A DNA stretch of 64,000 nucleotides from an uncultured Sphaerochaeta sp. (GCF_963667405.1 NZ_OY763408.1:705757-769756), one strand, 5' to 3'. Positions 1 through 8,868 are shown, numbered from the stretch's first letter. Program-made: numbers and translations. Notes: generated by a model from the letters alone, not told the origin.

Positions 1-262
1 GCATTGTGATGCACAGGAAGGCATGGATCAAAGAAAGGAGGGCTCCCACCAGCATGGACATCAGCAACGCAAGCAACAGGTTCCCGGTATTGAAGGCGGT
101 GGCAAAGCCAGCCAAGGCTCCCATGAGCATGGTGCCTTCCATACCAAGATTCAGGATTCCTGTTTTTTCGGTGTACACCTCTCCAAGGGTTGCATAGGTC
201 AGGGAGGTTCCCATCGCCAGCGTGGCTGCCAGCAGTCTGGTTATGAAATCAAGAAAATTCAT
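1..262 (-). CDS. Nucleoside-type ABC transporter permease 2 (partial, NupQ/YufQ-like)
   Basis: Inner-membrane permease half of a Bmp/Nup-type ABC importer; the reading frame runs off the left edge of the window, so only the first 87 residues are visible. The N-terminus carries the family signature of a glutamate-containing helix followed by TGILNLGMEGTMLMG, typical of BPD_transp_2 permeases of the YufQ/NupQ group. The ATG at 262 overlaps the stop codon of the upstream permease (ATGA), and an AAGGAGG ribosome binding site lies just before it. It is the last visible gene of the minus-strand operon that starts at the binding protein at 4060. Substrate (nucleosides) is inferred from family. Confidence 0.88.
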   Translation of the reverse strand, partial: MNFLDFITRLLAATLAMGTSLTYATLGEVYTEKTGILNLGMEGTMLMGALAGFATAFNTGNLLLALLMSMLVGALLSLIHAFLCITM

Positions 263-1323
263 ACGGTAGCCTCCTTATGATTGGAATGAACAACCAACTT
301 GTACTCGGTGAAGATACTGCCTGCGAGCAGGGGAATGAGGATGAGGCCTTGCATGACCTCTCCCATGGCTGCAGGAAGTTTCATAAGCTGAAGTGCATCG
401 GATCCTGTTTCCAAGGCTGCCATGATGAGGGCAACCACGATGGAAACAAAGGGGTTCAAGCCGCTCATCCAAGCAATGATGATGCCGGTGAATCCATAGC
501 CGGAGTTCACGCCCTTGGTAAGCTGGTGCGTCACTGCTGCGGAGTCGATGACACCCGCAAGACCGGCGATGCCGCCGCTGACGATCATGGCAAGGATAAT
601 GTTCCGTTTGATCGAGACACCCTGGCACTGTGCGGCCCTTCGGTTCTTTCCGATCATGTTCAGCTCAAATCCCCAGCGGGTCTTGTAGAGAACGAACCAG
701 AGGATTACCACCAGAATCAGGGCAAAATAGATGCCGCTGTGCACCCGTCCCCAGATTCTGGGAAGCCAAGCGGCTTGCGGATACAGAACCGTACCCATAT
801 TGCCTCTGGGAGCCTTCCAAGCGTTGATGTACAGGTATTCTGCATACCCGATGATGATGTAGTTCATCATGAGTGTGCTGAGTGTCTCGTCAACACTCCA
901 TTGAGCTTTCAGGGCCCCGGGGATTCCTCCCCAGAATGCACCGCAGAGAATACCTACCAGCATGCCTACCGGAAGCAGGAGCATCTCTGGCAGAAAGGTC
1001 CAGAACTGCATGACCCAGGTAATGCCGATGACACCTGCTACGTATTGGCCTTCCGCACCGATGTTCCAGAACTTGAGGCGGAATGCAATACCTACTGCAA
1101 GGCCGCACAGCAACAGGGGGATTGCCTTTGCAATCGTATACTGGATCTTGGTCTGGCTTCCAAACGCGCCCTTGAGCATTGCCCCATAGGTTTGCAGGGG
1201 ATTTGCGTTGGAGATGCCCAAGACAATGGCTCCCAACAGGAAGGAGATCAAAAGGCTGATTATCGGTACGAGCACCGTCATTCGTTTGGAACGATAGTCT
1301 CGTTTTTCCAATCCAAGTCTCAT
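259..1323 (-). CDS. Nucleoside-type ABC transporter permease 1 (NupP/YufP-like)
   Basis: 354-residue polytopic membrane protein of the BPD_transp_2 family, the first of two permeases that form the channel of a Bmp-type importer. The sequence shows an N-terminal basic stretch, then about nine hydrophobic segments, with the conserved FRLKFWNIGAEGQ region near residue 82 and a GGIAGLAG loop near residue 250 expected to contact the ATPase. The start at 1323 overlaps the end of the ATPase gene (ATGA), and its end overlaps the next permease in the same way, so the three proteins are probably translationally coupled. Length agrees with YufP relatives. Confidence 0.9.
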   Translation of the reverse strand: MRLGLEKRDYRSKRMTVLVPIISLLISFLLGAIVLGISNANPLQTYGAMLKGAFGSQTKIQYTIAKAIPLLLCGLAVGIAFRLKFWNIGAEGQYVAGVIGITWVMQFWTFLPEMLLLPVGMLVGILCGAFWGGIPGALKAQWSVDETLSTLMMNYIIIGYAEYLYINAWKAPRGNMGTVLYPQAAWLPRIWGRVHSGIYFALILVVILWFVLYKTRWGFELNMIGKNRRAAQCQGVSIKRNIILAMIVSGGIAGLAGVIDSAAVTHQLTKGVNSGYGFTGIIIAWMSGLNPFVSIVVALIMAALETGSDALQLMKLPAAMGEVMQGLILIPLLAGSIFTEYKLVVHSNHKEATV

Positions 1324-2879
1324 ACTTCCTCCCTTTCAACACCAGCCATCAGCATTCCCAACCGTTCGGTGGATGCTTTGTCGGCATCAACAATGTCCAT
1401 GATTCTTCCCTCAAACATGACGGCAATCTTGTCTGCCACCATCAGCAGTTCCTCAAGCTCCTCACTGACCAGCAGCACTGCATTACCTTTGTCCCGCTGC
1501 TTGATCAGATTCTGCCGTACCGCTTCGGTAGCCCCTACGTCAAGGCCACGGGACGGATAGACTGCAATGAGAATGCCTCCGCATGAGTCGATCTCACGGG
1601 CAAGAATTGTCTTCTGGATATTACCGCCACTGAGGAATTTCACGGAAGTGTCCTGGCTGGGTGTCTTGATGGTAAACACATCGATCAGGTGGTCTGCGAA
1701 CTTTCGTACCCAGTTGCGCTTGATGACGCTGTGGGAGGAGAGCTCCTGGGTGCGGTACTTCTTCATGGAAAGGTTGTCTCCGACACTCATGTCCCCAACC
1801 ACACCCATCCGGCCTCGGTCAGCAGGTATGTGACTGACTCCGCTTTTGATGACCTGCAGCGGGGTCTTGTTCGTCATGTCCTTGCCATTGAGCAGAATAT
1901 TCCCGCTGTCAACTCTCAAAAGTCCTGTCAGAGCTTCGGTAAGCTGTTGCTGCCCGTTGCCGGCTACGCCTGCTATGCCAAAAATTTCGCCGCCACGGAT
2001 GGAGAAGGTGACATTGTCAAGTACGGGTTTTCCGCCGCCAATGGGGAGAACCGTAAGGTTTTTGGCCTCAATCTTTACATCGGTGGGCTTATATGGGCCG
2101 CGATCAAGTGAGAAGAGGATGTCTCGCCCTACCATCATGTTGGCCAGATCCTGTACACGCTTGATGGTATTGGTCGGACAGCTTGAGACACTCTTTCCCC
2201 TTCTGAGGACTTGGACGGTATGGCTGAACTCCATGACCTCATCCATCTTATGGGTAATGAAGATGGCACTCTTGCCCTCGGCAAGCATCTTCTTCAGAAT
2301 CTCATTCAAGTCCCTTGCTTCACCTGGAGTCAGCACTGCCGTCGGTTCATCAAGGATAAGGATATCGGCTCCCCTATAGAGAAGCTTCAGGATTTCCACA
2401 CGCTGTTGTTCACCGACAGAGAGATCCTGAATGATCTTGTCAGGATACACCTGCAGACCATATCGCTTGCTCAGTTCGGTGATCTTGGCCTTGATTTCGG
2501 CCATGGGAGGAACAAACGGGAGATCCTTCATGCCCAGAATGATGTTCTCAGCAACCGTCATGTTGCCTACGAGCATGAACTCCTGGTGAATCATGCCGAT
2601 ACCCAGGGCCATGGAGTCCTGTGGGCTGTTGATCTCCGCCAATTTCCCTTTTACGTAAATTTCTCCGCTGTCGGGTCGGTAAAGTCCGACCAGCATGTTC
2701 ATCAGCGTACTTTTGCCGGCGCCATTTTCCCCAAGCAGGGCGAGAACTTCTCCTCGATGCAAACTCAGGTTCACACTGTCATTTGCAAGGACTCCCGGGA
2801 AGTGCTTGGTTATATTGACCATACGCACGACGAGCGTTTCGTCGGTGTTCATTTCACTCATGTTCTGTTCGCTTTCCAT
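1320..2879 (-). CDS. Nucleoside-type ABC transporter ATP-binding protein (NupO/YufO-like)
   Basis: About 519 residues with two fused ABC ATPase domains, the arrangement of RbsA/NupO importers. The first domain has a normal Walker A (GENGAGKST, residues 50-58), signature LSVGEQQ and LILDEPT Walker B. The second has a degenerate Walker A (GVAGNGQQQ) but a clear LSGGN signature, usual for this family. Several in-frame ATGs exist (2879, 2861, 2852); an open frame also extends upstream to 2996 but would overlap the binding-protein gene, so a start at 2879 or 2861 is more likely. It powers uptake by the two permeases that follow. Confidence 0.9.
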   Translation of the reverse strand: MESEQNMSEMNTDETLVVRMVNITKHFPGVLANDSVNLSLHRGEVLALLGENGAGKSTLMNMLVGLYRPDSGEIYVKGKLAEINSPQDSMALGIGMIHQEFMLVGNMTVAENIILGMKDLPFVPPMAEIKAKITELSKRYGLQVYPDKIIQDLSVGEQQRVEILKLLYRGADILILDEPTAVLTPGEARDLNEILKKMLAEGKSAIFITHKMDEVMEFSHTVQVLRRGKSVSSCPTNTIKRVQDLANMMVGRDILFSLDRGPYKPTDVKIEAKNLTVLPIGGGKPVLDNVTFSIRGGEIFGIAGVAGNGQQQLTEALTGLLRVDSGNILLNGKDMTNKTPLQVIKSGVSHIPADRGRMGVVGDMSVGDNLSMKKYRTQELSSHSVIKRNWVRKFADHLIDVFTIKTPSQDTSVKFLSGGNIQKTILAREIDSCGGILIAVYPSRGLDVGATEAVRQNLIKQRDKGNAVLLVSEELEELLMVADKIAVMFEGRIMDIVDADKASTERLGMLMAGVEREEV

Positions 2880-2959
2880 AGCCTTCGAAATGAAGGCAAT
2901 GATCTCTGAAATTATGTGGAGGCGGACAAATGCCCGCCCCCATCCAATTGCAACTACGC

Positions 2960-4060
2960 TTAGTTGACCTTGCCGATGACGCCTTCCACAAACCAATCCA
3001 TGGTAAGCATGGCTTCATCACTCATCTTCTCGCCAGCCTTCTGGCGGACAGCACCGGTGTTGTCCTTGAGATCGCCCCAGAACACATCCCACTGACCATC
3101 ATGCATCTGAGCCTGCTTGGCTTCGATCTGCTTGACGAAATCAGCCGGTACGAGCGGGGAAATCGGGCTGAGGTGAATCATCTCATCCTCAAGGCCGCCC
3201 CAGTAGCTCTGGCTCTTCCAGGTTCCGTCCAATGCGCTCTGCACGGCAGGAATCATGTAGTTGCCCCAGTTCCACATCGGGGAGACGAGAATGCGGTCGT
3301 CACCGATCATGCTGCGGAAGTCAGCATTGTAGCCGACGGCGTACTTGCCGCGCTCAATGGCAGCCTTGGCAGGCTCGGTGGTGTCCTGATGCTGTGCAAT
3401 AACGTCTGCACCCTGATCGAGGAGGGCAATGGCGCCCTGGCGCTCGAGGGAGGGATCAAACCAGGTGTTGGTCCAAACGACGGTTACAGTGGCCTTCGGA
3501 TTGACAGAACGTGCACCAAGGGTGAATGCGTTGATGCCACGGACAACTTCAGGAGTATTGTAGGCGCCTACAAAGCCAAGCTTGCCGGTGGGTGACATCT
3601 TTGCAGCAATCATGCCGGAGAGATAGCGCATCTGGTACATTCTTCCGAAGTAGTTGGACATGTTGTCGTTGGAAAGGTAGCCGGAGCAGTGCTCGAAATA
3701 CACGTCAGGATATCTCTGTGCAACGTTGAGCATGTACTGCTGATAGTTATAGGAGTTTGCGAAGATGATCTTGCAGCCTTCGTCGATAAGGTTCTCCATA
3801 ACACGTTCGCTGCTCTCGTTCTCAGCAATGCCTTCCATTCTGATGACCTGGATCTTGTCTCCGAAATGCTCTTCCATGGCAATGGTGCCTTGGTCATGCA
3901 TGTAGGAATAACCCATGTCTCCAGGAGGACTGATGTAGATGACACCTACTTTCATGGGTGCATCAGCCTTGGCCGAACCGGCAGCCTCTTTACTCCCTTG
4001 CGCGAACGCAAAGGAAGAAACCATCAGCACGATCAACAGTAGAACAATACCTTTTTTCAT
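2960..4060 (-). CDS. Bmp-family periplasmic solute-binding protein
   Basis: 366-residue substrate-binding protein of the Bmp/PnrA family (PF02608), which usually binds purine nucleosides. An N-terminal signal (MKKGIVLLL through AFAQG) is visible but there is no lipobox cysteine, so the protein is probably periplasmic and soluble rather than a lipoprotein like Borrelia BmpA or Treponema PnrA. The family motif GVIYISPPGDMGYSY lies near residues 38-52. The ATG at 4060 is preceded by AAGGAGAG. It is the first gene of the operon with the ATPase and two permeases. Substrate is inferred only. Confidence 0.9.
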   Translation of the reverse strand: MKKGIVLLLIVLMVSSFAFAQGSKEAAGSAKADAPMKVGVIYISPPGDMGYSYMHDQGTIAMEEHFGDKIQVIRMEGIAENESSERVMENLIDEGCKIIFANSYNYQQYMLNVAQRYPDVYFEHCSGYLSNDNMSNYFGRMYQMRYLSGMIAAKMSPTGKLGFVGAYNTPEVVRGINAFTLGARSVNPKATVTVVWTNTWFDPSLERQGAIALLDQGADVIAQHQDTTEPAKAAIERGKYAVGYNADFRSMIGDDRILVSPMWNWGNYMIPAVQSALDGTWKSQSYWGGLEDEMIHLSPISPLVPADFVKQIEAKQAQMHDGQWDVFWGDLKDNTGAVRQKAGEKMSDEAMLTMDWFVEGVIGKVN

Positions 4061-4126
4061 GATTCTCTCCTTAAAAAAGATTGCGTGATGTCGTTGATAG
4101 TACTCGAAGAACCTCAACTGTATCAA

Positions 4127-4155
4127 ATTATACGAGAGGTTTTTTCTGCTGTCAA
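4127..4155 (-). promoter_or_regulatory. Consensus sigma70 promoter for the Bmp transporter operon
   Basis: On the minus strand TTGACA (4155-4150) is separated by 17 nt from a perfect TATAAT (4132-4127). Predicted start is near 4120, giving a leader of about 60 nt. The leader contains an inverted repeat TTGATA/TATCAA (4126-4121 and 4099-4094). I did not recognise a known riboswitch in it. Confidence 0.85.
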
Positions 4156-4257
4156 AACAAACTTGAGAAACATTTTGAGTGGTATAACTCAGATATAATA
4201 CTGAAAAAATAGGGAAATAATAAAAATATTAGGAAAATGTACTATTTTCCTCAAAAT

Positions 4258-4375
4258 GCAACAAAATTGAAATTGGTTGTGCGAAACAGGGCAAATGTAT
4301 TTGAATAATGTTGCTTTTGAAGCAATATGTTGCAAAAAATCAATATTTATCGGATAGTTGTTGCATTGTGTTGCA
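4258..4375. repeat. Cluster of TGTTGCA heptamers, candidate regulator sites
   Basis: TGTTGCA occurs at 4328-4334, 4359-4365 and 4369-4375. A one-base variant TGTTGCT is at 4309-4315, and the inverted form TGCAACA is at 4258-4264. The 4309 copy is part of a perfect hairpin TTGCTT-TTG-AAGCAA (4311-4325). Such a density in 118 nt suggests sites for a DNA-binding protein, but no regulator is identified. Confidence 0.4.
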
Positions 4376-4433
4376 CCATCATCCAAGATGCAAGCAAGGT
4401 GTGTCTCCCTGTATCCTTCTTTTGCATTGGGTG

Positions 4434-4463
4434 TTTACTCAAAGAGGGCTTCGGTTTTATGCT
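4434..4463 (+). promoter_or_regulatory. Candidate promoter for the polysaccharide export genes
   Basis: TTTACT (4434-4439), an 18-nt spacer and TATGCT (4458-4463). This would give a leader of about 80 nt before the ATG at 4551. The match to consensus is moderate and other placements are possible. Confidence 0.4.
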
Positions 4464-4550
4464 TGTGTCAGCCTAGTACAAATGATAGGATGAAACACGT
4501 CTGTCCGTACAACTTGGGACGGTTACCCTGTCAATGAAGGATTGTGTCGC

Positions 4551-6140
4551 ATGAAGACATCGAGAATCAGGTTTGTGATTTTGGCTGTATTGCTGCTCCT
4601 ATGCAGTGTCACCCTTTACGCCCAGGAAGCCGGATTGGTAGTACGATCTCCGCTCTTCGGCCCGACCTCAAAAGCGTATGAGGTCTCTGAAGACTTGGTC
4701 ATACAATCCTATGCAGCCCAATTGGGGCTTGGGGCGGTTGCCGAACCTGTTGAACCTGAGGCTCGGGTGTTGAGTGCAATCAGCAACGGATCCTATCCGG
4801 TTACCCCCGGCGATACCTTTCGCTTGGTCTATCTGGACGGATTGAAGACCATCTCCGCTGACTTGCAGGCTGATGGGAATTGTACGGTCACCATCCCCGG
4901 CTTGGGATCCATACAGGGAAAGAACCTGACCTTCCAGCAATTGCGTGATCAGATTCTGACCATGGTGCAGACCTACCACAGTTACTCGAATCCCCAGTTG
5001 GTCTTCACTGGCACCGGATCGTTCTCCGTATCGGTCATCGGTGAGGTTGTAGGAACACGTGTGGTTCCTGCGTGGGGTCTGAGCCGCCTCTCCGAAGTAG
5101 TCAGCAGTGCAACACCCTATGCTTCCACCCGCGAGGTGAGCATCACCCATGCTGACGGAACCATCGAGTCCTTTGATTTGTACAAGGCTCTTCGCAAGGG
5201 CGAATTGAGCCAAGATCCTCTGTTGCAGAGCGGGGATGTCATCACCCTCAGGCGTGCTGACAGAATCATCCTGCTTGGTGGGCACGTGTATGAGAAAGGA
5301 ACGTACCAGATAGACGGAAGCGAAGACCTGAACGACCTCATTGCCAAGTATAGCGGGGGAGTGCTTTCCGGATCGGATGTACAGAACATCCGGATCCAGC
5401 GCTATAATCCGGATACCGGCGCTTGGCAAGTGCACTATGCAAATCTCTTCAGCGGGGAACGGTTCGAGCTCGAGCACCTGGATCGGGTGTTTGTTGATAT
5501 GCTGCAACCGAGTCTACAGAGTGTCGTGGTTGAAGGAGCTGTATCCTCCACCGAAGCCTATGACAACCTCTCCTCGACTGCGTTGATGGGCTACTCCTCA
5601 GGACGGATCTTCTACCAATTCTATCCAGGTGAAACCATCAGACAGATGCTTTCCACCATTGCGGTGCGGCTGCTTACGGTAAGCGACCTTGAGCATGCAT
5701 ATTTGCTTCGCGAAGATACGCGCATTCCTCTGAATGTCCAACAGATTCTCTACGGGAATGATGCACAAGGGGCTCAGCGGCTGCAGGCAGGCGATACCAT
5801 CCTGATTCCGTTCTCCCAGCGTTTTGTGTCGGTAAGCGGCGGGGTGGCTCGTTCAGGTGTTTTTGCCTACGTACCTGACAAAACAGCCAACTATTATATT
5901 GCTCTTGCAGGAGGGCTCAGCGATGATGCCTCCTATCCGGCATCCATCAAGGTGTATGATCGGGATGGAAAGAAAACCGATGGGGAGGCTGTGGTTGAAC
6001 CGGAGTCGACCATTGTGGTTGCCAAGAATACCTTCGTAAAGGATATTGCACCTACGGTTGCCATCATCGGTCTGGTAAGTTCCATCATCGGCATTGTCGC
6101 AGCGGTGGTGAACATTCTTGTCGACACCAAGAGCCTGTAG
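4551..6140 (+). CDS. Polysaccharide export outer-membrane protein (Wza-like, SLBB domains)
   Basis: 529-residue exported protein. A signal sequence (residues 1-25, ending TLYAQ) is followed by a Poly_export domain beginning at NGSYPVTPGDTFRLVY (about residue 83) and then several SLBB-type beta-grasp modules, the architecture of capsule/EPS export channels such as Wza. There is no lipobox cysteine, and a hydrophobic glycine-rich helix near the C-terminus (about residues 495-520) could span a membrane. The ATG at 4551 has AAGG 10 nt upstream and is preferred to the TTG at 4542. It is followed 13 nt later by the tyrosine kinase/chain-length protein. No glycosyltransferases are adjacent. Confidence 0.85.
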   Translation: MKTSRIRFVILAVLLLLCSVTLYAQEAGLVVRSPLFGPTSKAYEVSEDLVIQSYAAQLGLGAVAEPVEPEARVLSAISNGSYPVTPGDTFRLVYLDGLKTISADLQADGNCTVTIPGLGSIQGKNLTFQQLRDQILTMVQTYHSYSNPQLVFTGTGSFSVSVIGEVVGTRVVPAWGLSRLSEVVSSATPYASTREVSITHADGTIESFDLYKALRKGELSQDPLLQSGDVITLRRADRIILLGGHVYEKGTYQIDGSEDLNDLIAKYSGGVLSGSDVQNIRIQRYNPDTGAWQVHYANLFSGERFELEHLDRVFVDMLQPSLQSVVVEGAVSSTEAYDNLSSTALMGYSSGRIFYQFYPGETIRQMLSTIAVRLLTVSDLEHAYLLREDTRIPLNVQQILYGNDAQGAQRLQAGDTILIPFSQRFVSVSGGVARSGVFAYVPDKTANYYIALAGGLSDDASYPASIKVYDRDGKKTDGEAVVEPESTIVVAKNTFVKDIAPTVAIIGLVSSIIGIVAAVVNILVDTKSL

Positions 6141-6153
6141 GAGGGATGATAGC

Positions 6154-8865
6154 ATGAGCCAACAAGAGGAATTCCAAAGCGCAGTCAGTGCATTCAGCAG
6201 CTCGGAAGAGGGAATCTCAATATCCGAACTCCTCCATATTTTCCACAAGCGGTTCAAGTGGTTTGTCATTGGGCTTGTTCTGGTTGTTGCGGCGGCAGTA
6301 GCCTACCTGCAAGTGGCAACCCCACAGTATGAGTCGCAGGTATCGGTGCTTGTGGATCCCATCCAGCAGTCCTCCTCGTTTGAGTCCATGCTCAATATGT
6401 CTGCTTCCAGCACCAAGATTGCTACGGAAGTTGAGTTGATCACCAGTCGAACCAACATTGATTATGCTCTCAGCACGTTGGACCTGAGCCTCTATCAGAA
6501 TGCAGATGGCCAGGATTATCGTGATGAATTGGTCCTGGGGAGAGTGAAGGACCGCATCGTTGTCTCAACGGTCAAGGATACGAACATTGTCCGTATCACC
6601 ATCACCGATGCAAGTCCTGCGTTTGCCCGTGACTTTGCAAACGCCCTTGCGTCCAGTTACGACAATATGCTCACCGGTATTGCAAAGAATTCGAAGACAG
6701 TACAACGGGAGTTCATAGAAACCCAGATTCCCATCAATGACCGAATGCTCTCGCTTGCAAGTGATGCCCTTGGTGATTTCCGTGAAAACAGTGACATCAT
6801 CCAACTCACTGACAAGAGTTCCCTGCTTGTGGAACAGATTTCCTATTATGCGCTTCGCTTGGAACCGCTGAGGCTCCAGCTTGCGGAGTCCCAGGTTTTT
6901 CTGGACTCCTACAACGCTTCCCTGAAAGAAGCTGGGGTGCAAGGGGTTCTGTCTCTGGACCAGCTTCGCTCTGATGAGGTGATAGCAACCAAGCTCAAGG
7001 ATCTCAGTGCATGGAAGACAGAGCTGACGATGTACGAGTCGCTCTCCAATCCGGCAGGTACCGCAACAACCACTGCCCCCACCACAAGCCTGAACTCATC
7101 TTCCCGTGTGTATGTGATCAGCAGTGCCATTTCGGAGGTCACCAAAGATCTTCTGAATCGCATCAATGCATTGACGCGTTCCTATGCCAATGAGGCCAAT
7201 ACCCAGGCACTTGTCCAAGCGCTCACCACTGAGGTGGCCATCAAGGTGTTGGAAGAACGCGGTGATGTGTTCGTTGCTGAACTCTCCGAGCTTCCGGTTC
7301 TTGAGCGCAGGTTGAGTGAGTTGCAGCGCGATGTGATGATTTATGAGTCCTTGGGCCTGAAGCTTCGGGAAATGCTTGAGGAAGTGAAACTCATCGAGGC
7401 TTCGGTCACCGGCAATGTGAAGGTGGTCGACCAAGCCATCCTTCCCTTGCGACCGGTGAGCCCGAACAAGCTTTTGATCCTTGCCGTGTCTCTCTTGCTG
7501 GGAGCCGCATTCGGATTGTTGCTTACCTTGGGGATCGAGGCCATTGATGCCTCAATCCAGAACGAGCACCAGCTGCAGAAGATCGTAGGCAAGGATGCCC
7601 CGGTGCTTGGCTGGATTCCGATGATGAAGATAAGTGCAAAGGACAAGTATCCGACCCTTACCGTCTACAACGATCCTCTTTCCTTTGAGTCCGAACGGTT
7701 CAAGCTTGTTGCCAACATGCTGTACAACCAGGAGGGGAAACGGGTATTTTCCATCACGTCCTGCTCAATGGCTGAAGGCAAGAGTACCATCATCGGCAAT
7801 ATCGCCCTGGCACTTGCCCAATTGGGAAGCAGGGTGCTGATCATTGACGGGGATTTGCGTCTTCCCAGTATGGAGCGCTACTTCAGGCTGAAACACCGGG
7901 ATGTCGGGCTGGTTGACTTTGTCACCAAGAACTATCCCCTTGAAGAGTGCATTGTCCAACCTTTTGAGAAGGTTCCCTCACTGCATCTGCTTCCTCCGGG
8001 TAATGCCCCCTTGGTTCCGGCAGCCATTTTCTCCAATCCTCGGTATGTGAAAGGCATTGAGTTCCTGAAGACAGTCTACGACTTCATCATCATCGATGCA
8101 CCCCCGCTTGATTCCGCAAGTGAATTGCTTTCCATCTCCAAACATGTGGATGGTCTGATCGTCACGGTACGTGCAGGCATTACCAGCAAGGGGTCGCTGT
8201 TCGATTTGGTGAGCAACCTCAAAACGGCGAACGCTCCGTTGCTTGGGTTTGTGTTCAATGGTGTCATTCCCGGTTCATTCTCCAGTTACGGGTATGGATA
8301 TGGGTATGGAAGAGGATATTCCTCCTATGCGAACCGATACGGCGGAGGAAAGCAAGGAGCAAAGAAATCCAAGCACCTGAGCAAAAAGCGCTCCACCAGC
8401 TGGTATCGCAAACGGTACAAGCAGGATCTCAAGACCAGAGGGAAGGTTGCAACCGAGCAGTTTGAACCGATGCTTGCATTTGGACCTGATTCCGAATACA
8501 AGACAATGCAAGATCTGATTGATTCTTCATTCGATGACAGGGATTTCCTCTCATTGCAGAGAAGGCAGGAGCATGGAACCAAGCCTGTGGAGACTGCAAA
8601 GCCCGTGGAGACTGCAAAGCCCGTGGAGACTGCAAAGCCCGTGGAGACTGCAAAGCCCGTGGAACCTGCAAAGCCTGTGGAACCTGCAAAGCCTGTGGAA
8701 CCTGCAAAGCCTGTGGAACCTACAAAGCCTGTGGAACCTGCAAAGCCTGTGGAACCTGCAAAGCCTGTGGAAGCACCCAAGCCGATTTCCGACATTGATG
8801 AGCTGGATATGCTTGCAAGTCTGGAAGCGGATCCGGATGCAATCGGGAAGAAAAGAGGGGAGTGA
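6154..8865 (+). CDS. Chain-length determinant / BY-kinase with proline-rich repeat tail
   Basis: 903-residue inner-membrane polysaccharide co-polymerase fused to a bacterial tyrosine kinase (Wzc-like). A Wzz domain starts after residue 20, with transmembrane helices at about 33-55 and 440-463 bracketing a coiled periplasmic region. The cytoplasmic kinase has Walker A (MAEGKST, near 538), Walker A' (LIIDGDLRLPS) and Walker B (IIIDAPPLD). A tyrosine cluster, seven Tyr within about 20 residues, lies near 709-730. Unlike typical BY-kinases the protein does not end there. It continues about 170 residues through a basic stretch and eleven KPVE(T/P)A-type hexapeptides (about 810-875). The ATG at 6154 follows GGAGGG. 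A CpsB-type phosphatase that could reverse the phosphorylation is at 55065. Confidence 0.9.
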   Translation: MSQQEEFQSAVSAFSSSEEGISISELLHIFHKRFKWFVIGLVLVVAAAVAYLQVATPQYESQVSVLVDPIQQSSSFESMLNMSASSTKIATEVELITSRTNIDYALSTLDLSLYQNADGQDYRDELVLGRVKDRIVVSTVKDTNIVRITITDASPAFARDFANALASSYDNMLTGIAKNSKTVQREFIETQIPINDRMLSLASDALGDFRENSDIIQLTDKSSLLVEQISYYALRLEPLRLQLAESQVFLDSYNASLKEAGVQGVLSLDQLRSDEVIATKLKDLSAWKTELTMYESLSNPAGTATTTAPTTSLNSSSRVYVISSAISEVTKDLLNRINALTRSYANEANTQALVQALTTEVAIKVLEERGDVFVAELSELPVLERRLSELQRDVMIYESLGLKLREMLEEVKLIEASVTGNVKVVDQAILPLRPVSPNKLLILAVSLLLGAAFGLLLTLGIEAIDASIQNEHQLQKIVGKDAPVLGWIPMMKISAKDKYPTLTVYNDPLSFESERFKLVANMLYNQEGKRVFSITSCSMAEGKSTIIGNIALALAQLGSRVLIIDGDLRLPSMERYFRLKHRDVGLVDFVTKNYPLEECIVQPFEKVPSLHLLPPGNAPLVPAAIFSNPRYVKGIEFLKTVYDFIIIDAPPLDSASELLSISKHVDGLIVTVRAGITSKGSLFDLVSNLKTANAPLLGFVFNGVIPGSFSSYGYGYGYGRGYSSYANRYGGGKQGAKKSKHLSKKRSTSWYRKRYKQDLKTRGKVATEQFEPMLAFGPDSEYKTMQDLIDSSFDDRDFLSLQRRQEHGTKPVETAKPVETAKPVETAKPVETAKPVEPAKPVEPAKPVEPAKPVEPTKPVEPAKPVEPAKPVEAPKPISDIDELDMLASLEADPDAIGKKRGE
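8581..8778 (+). repeat. Eleven 18-bp tandem repeats coding KPVETA/KPVEPA
   Basis: Eleven in-frame 18-bp units lie near the 3' end of the kinase gene: four KPVETA, three KPVEPA, one KPVEPT, two KPVEPA and a terminal KPVEAP. Units 2-4 are identical to one another, and units 6, 7, 9 and 10 are identical, pointing to recent duplication or homogenisation. The period is a multiple of three, so copy changes would alter tail length without frameshift. Confidence 0.95.
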
Positions 8866-8868
8866 GAC

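Larger units (their letters stand above)
4061..4550. other. AT-rich intergenic region between two divergent operons
   Basis: The 490 nt between the Bmp operon and the polysaccharide export gene are much richer in A+T than the surroundings. The region holds the strong minus-strand promoter at 4127-4155, a weaker plus-strand promoter candidate at 4434-4463 and a cluster of TGTTGC(A) heptamers. Short open frames of about 60 codons on both strands lack ribosome binding sites and protein-like composition and are not called. Confidence 0.6.

Noticed and set aside
277..1560. 427-codon open frame on the plus strand
   Set aside because: Lies opposite the permease and ATPase genes, with composition typical of an antisense shadow of transmembrane codons.
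4061..4126. Purine or preQ1-type riboswitch in the Bmp operon leader
   Set aside because: The leader is only about 60 nt and contains a TTGATA/TATCAA repeat but no recognisable aptamer core.
4189..4493. Two 61-65 codon open frames in the AT-rich spacer
   Set aside because: No ribosome binding sites, unlikely compositions, and overlap with the repeat cluster; treated as chance.
8581..8778. Direct repeats as a possible CRISPR array
   Set aside because: Units are 18 bp, directly adjacent without spacers, and in frame within a coding region.
8325..8795. Open frame on the minus strand with GFAGST repeats
   Set aside because: It is the antisense shadow of the KPVE(T/P)A repeats of the BY-kinase gene; no ribosome binding site or promoter.
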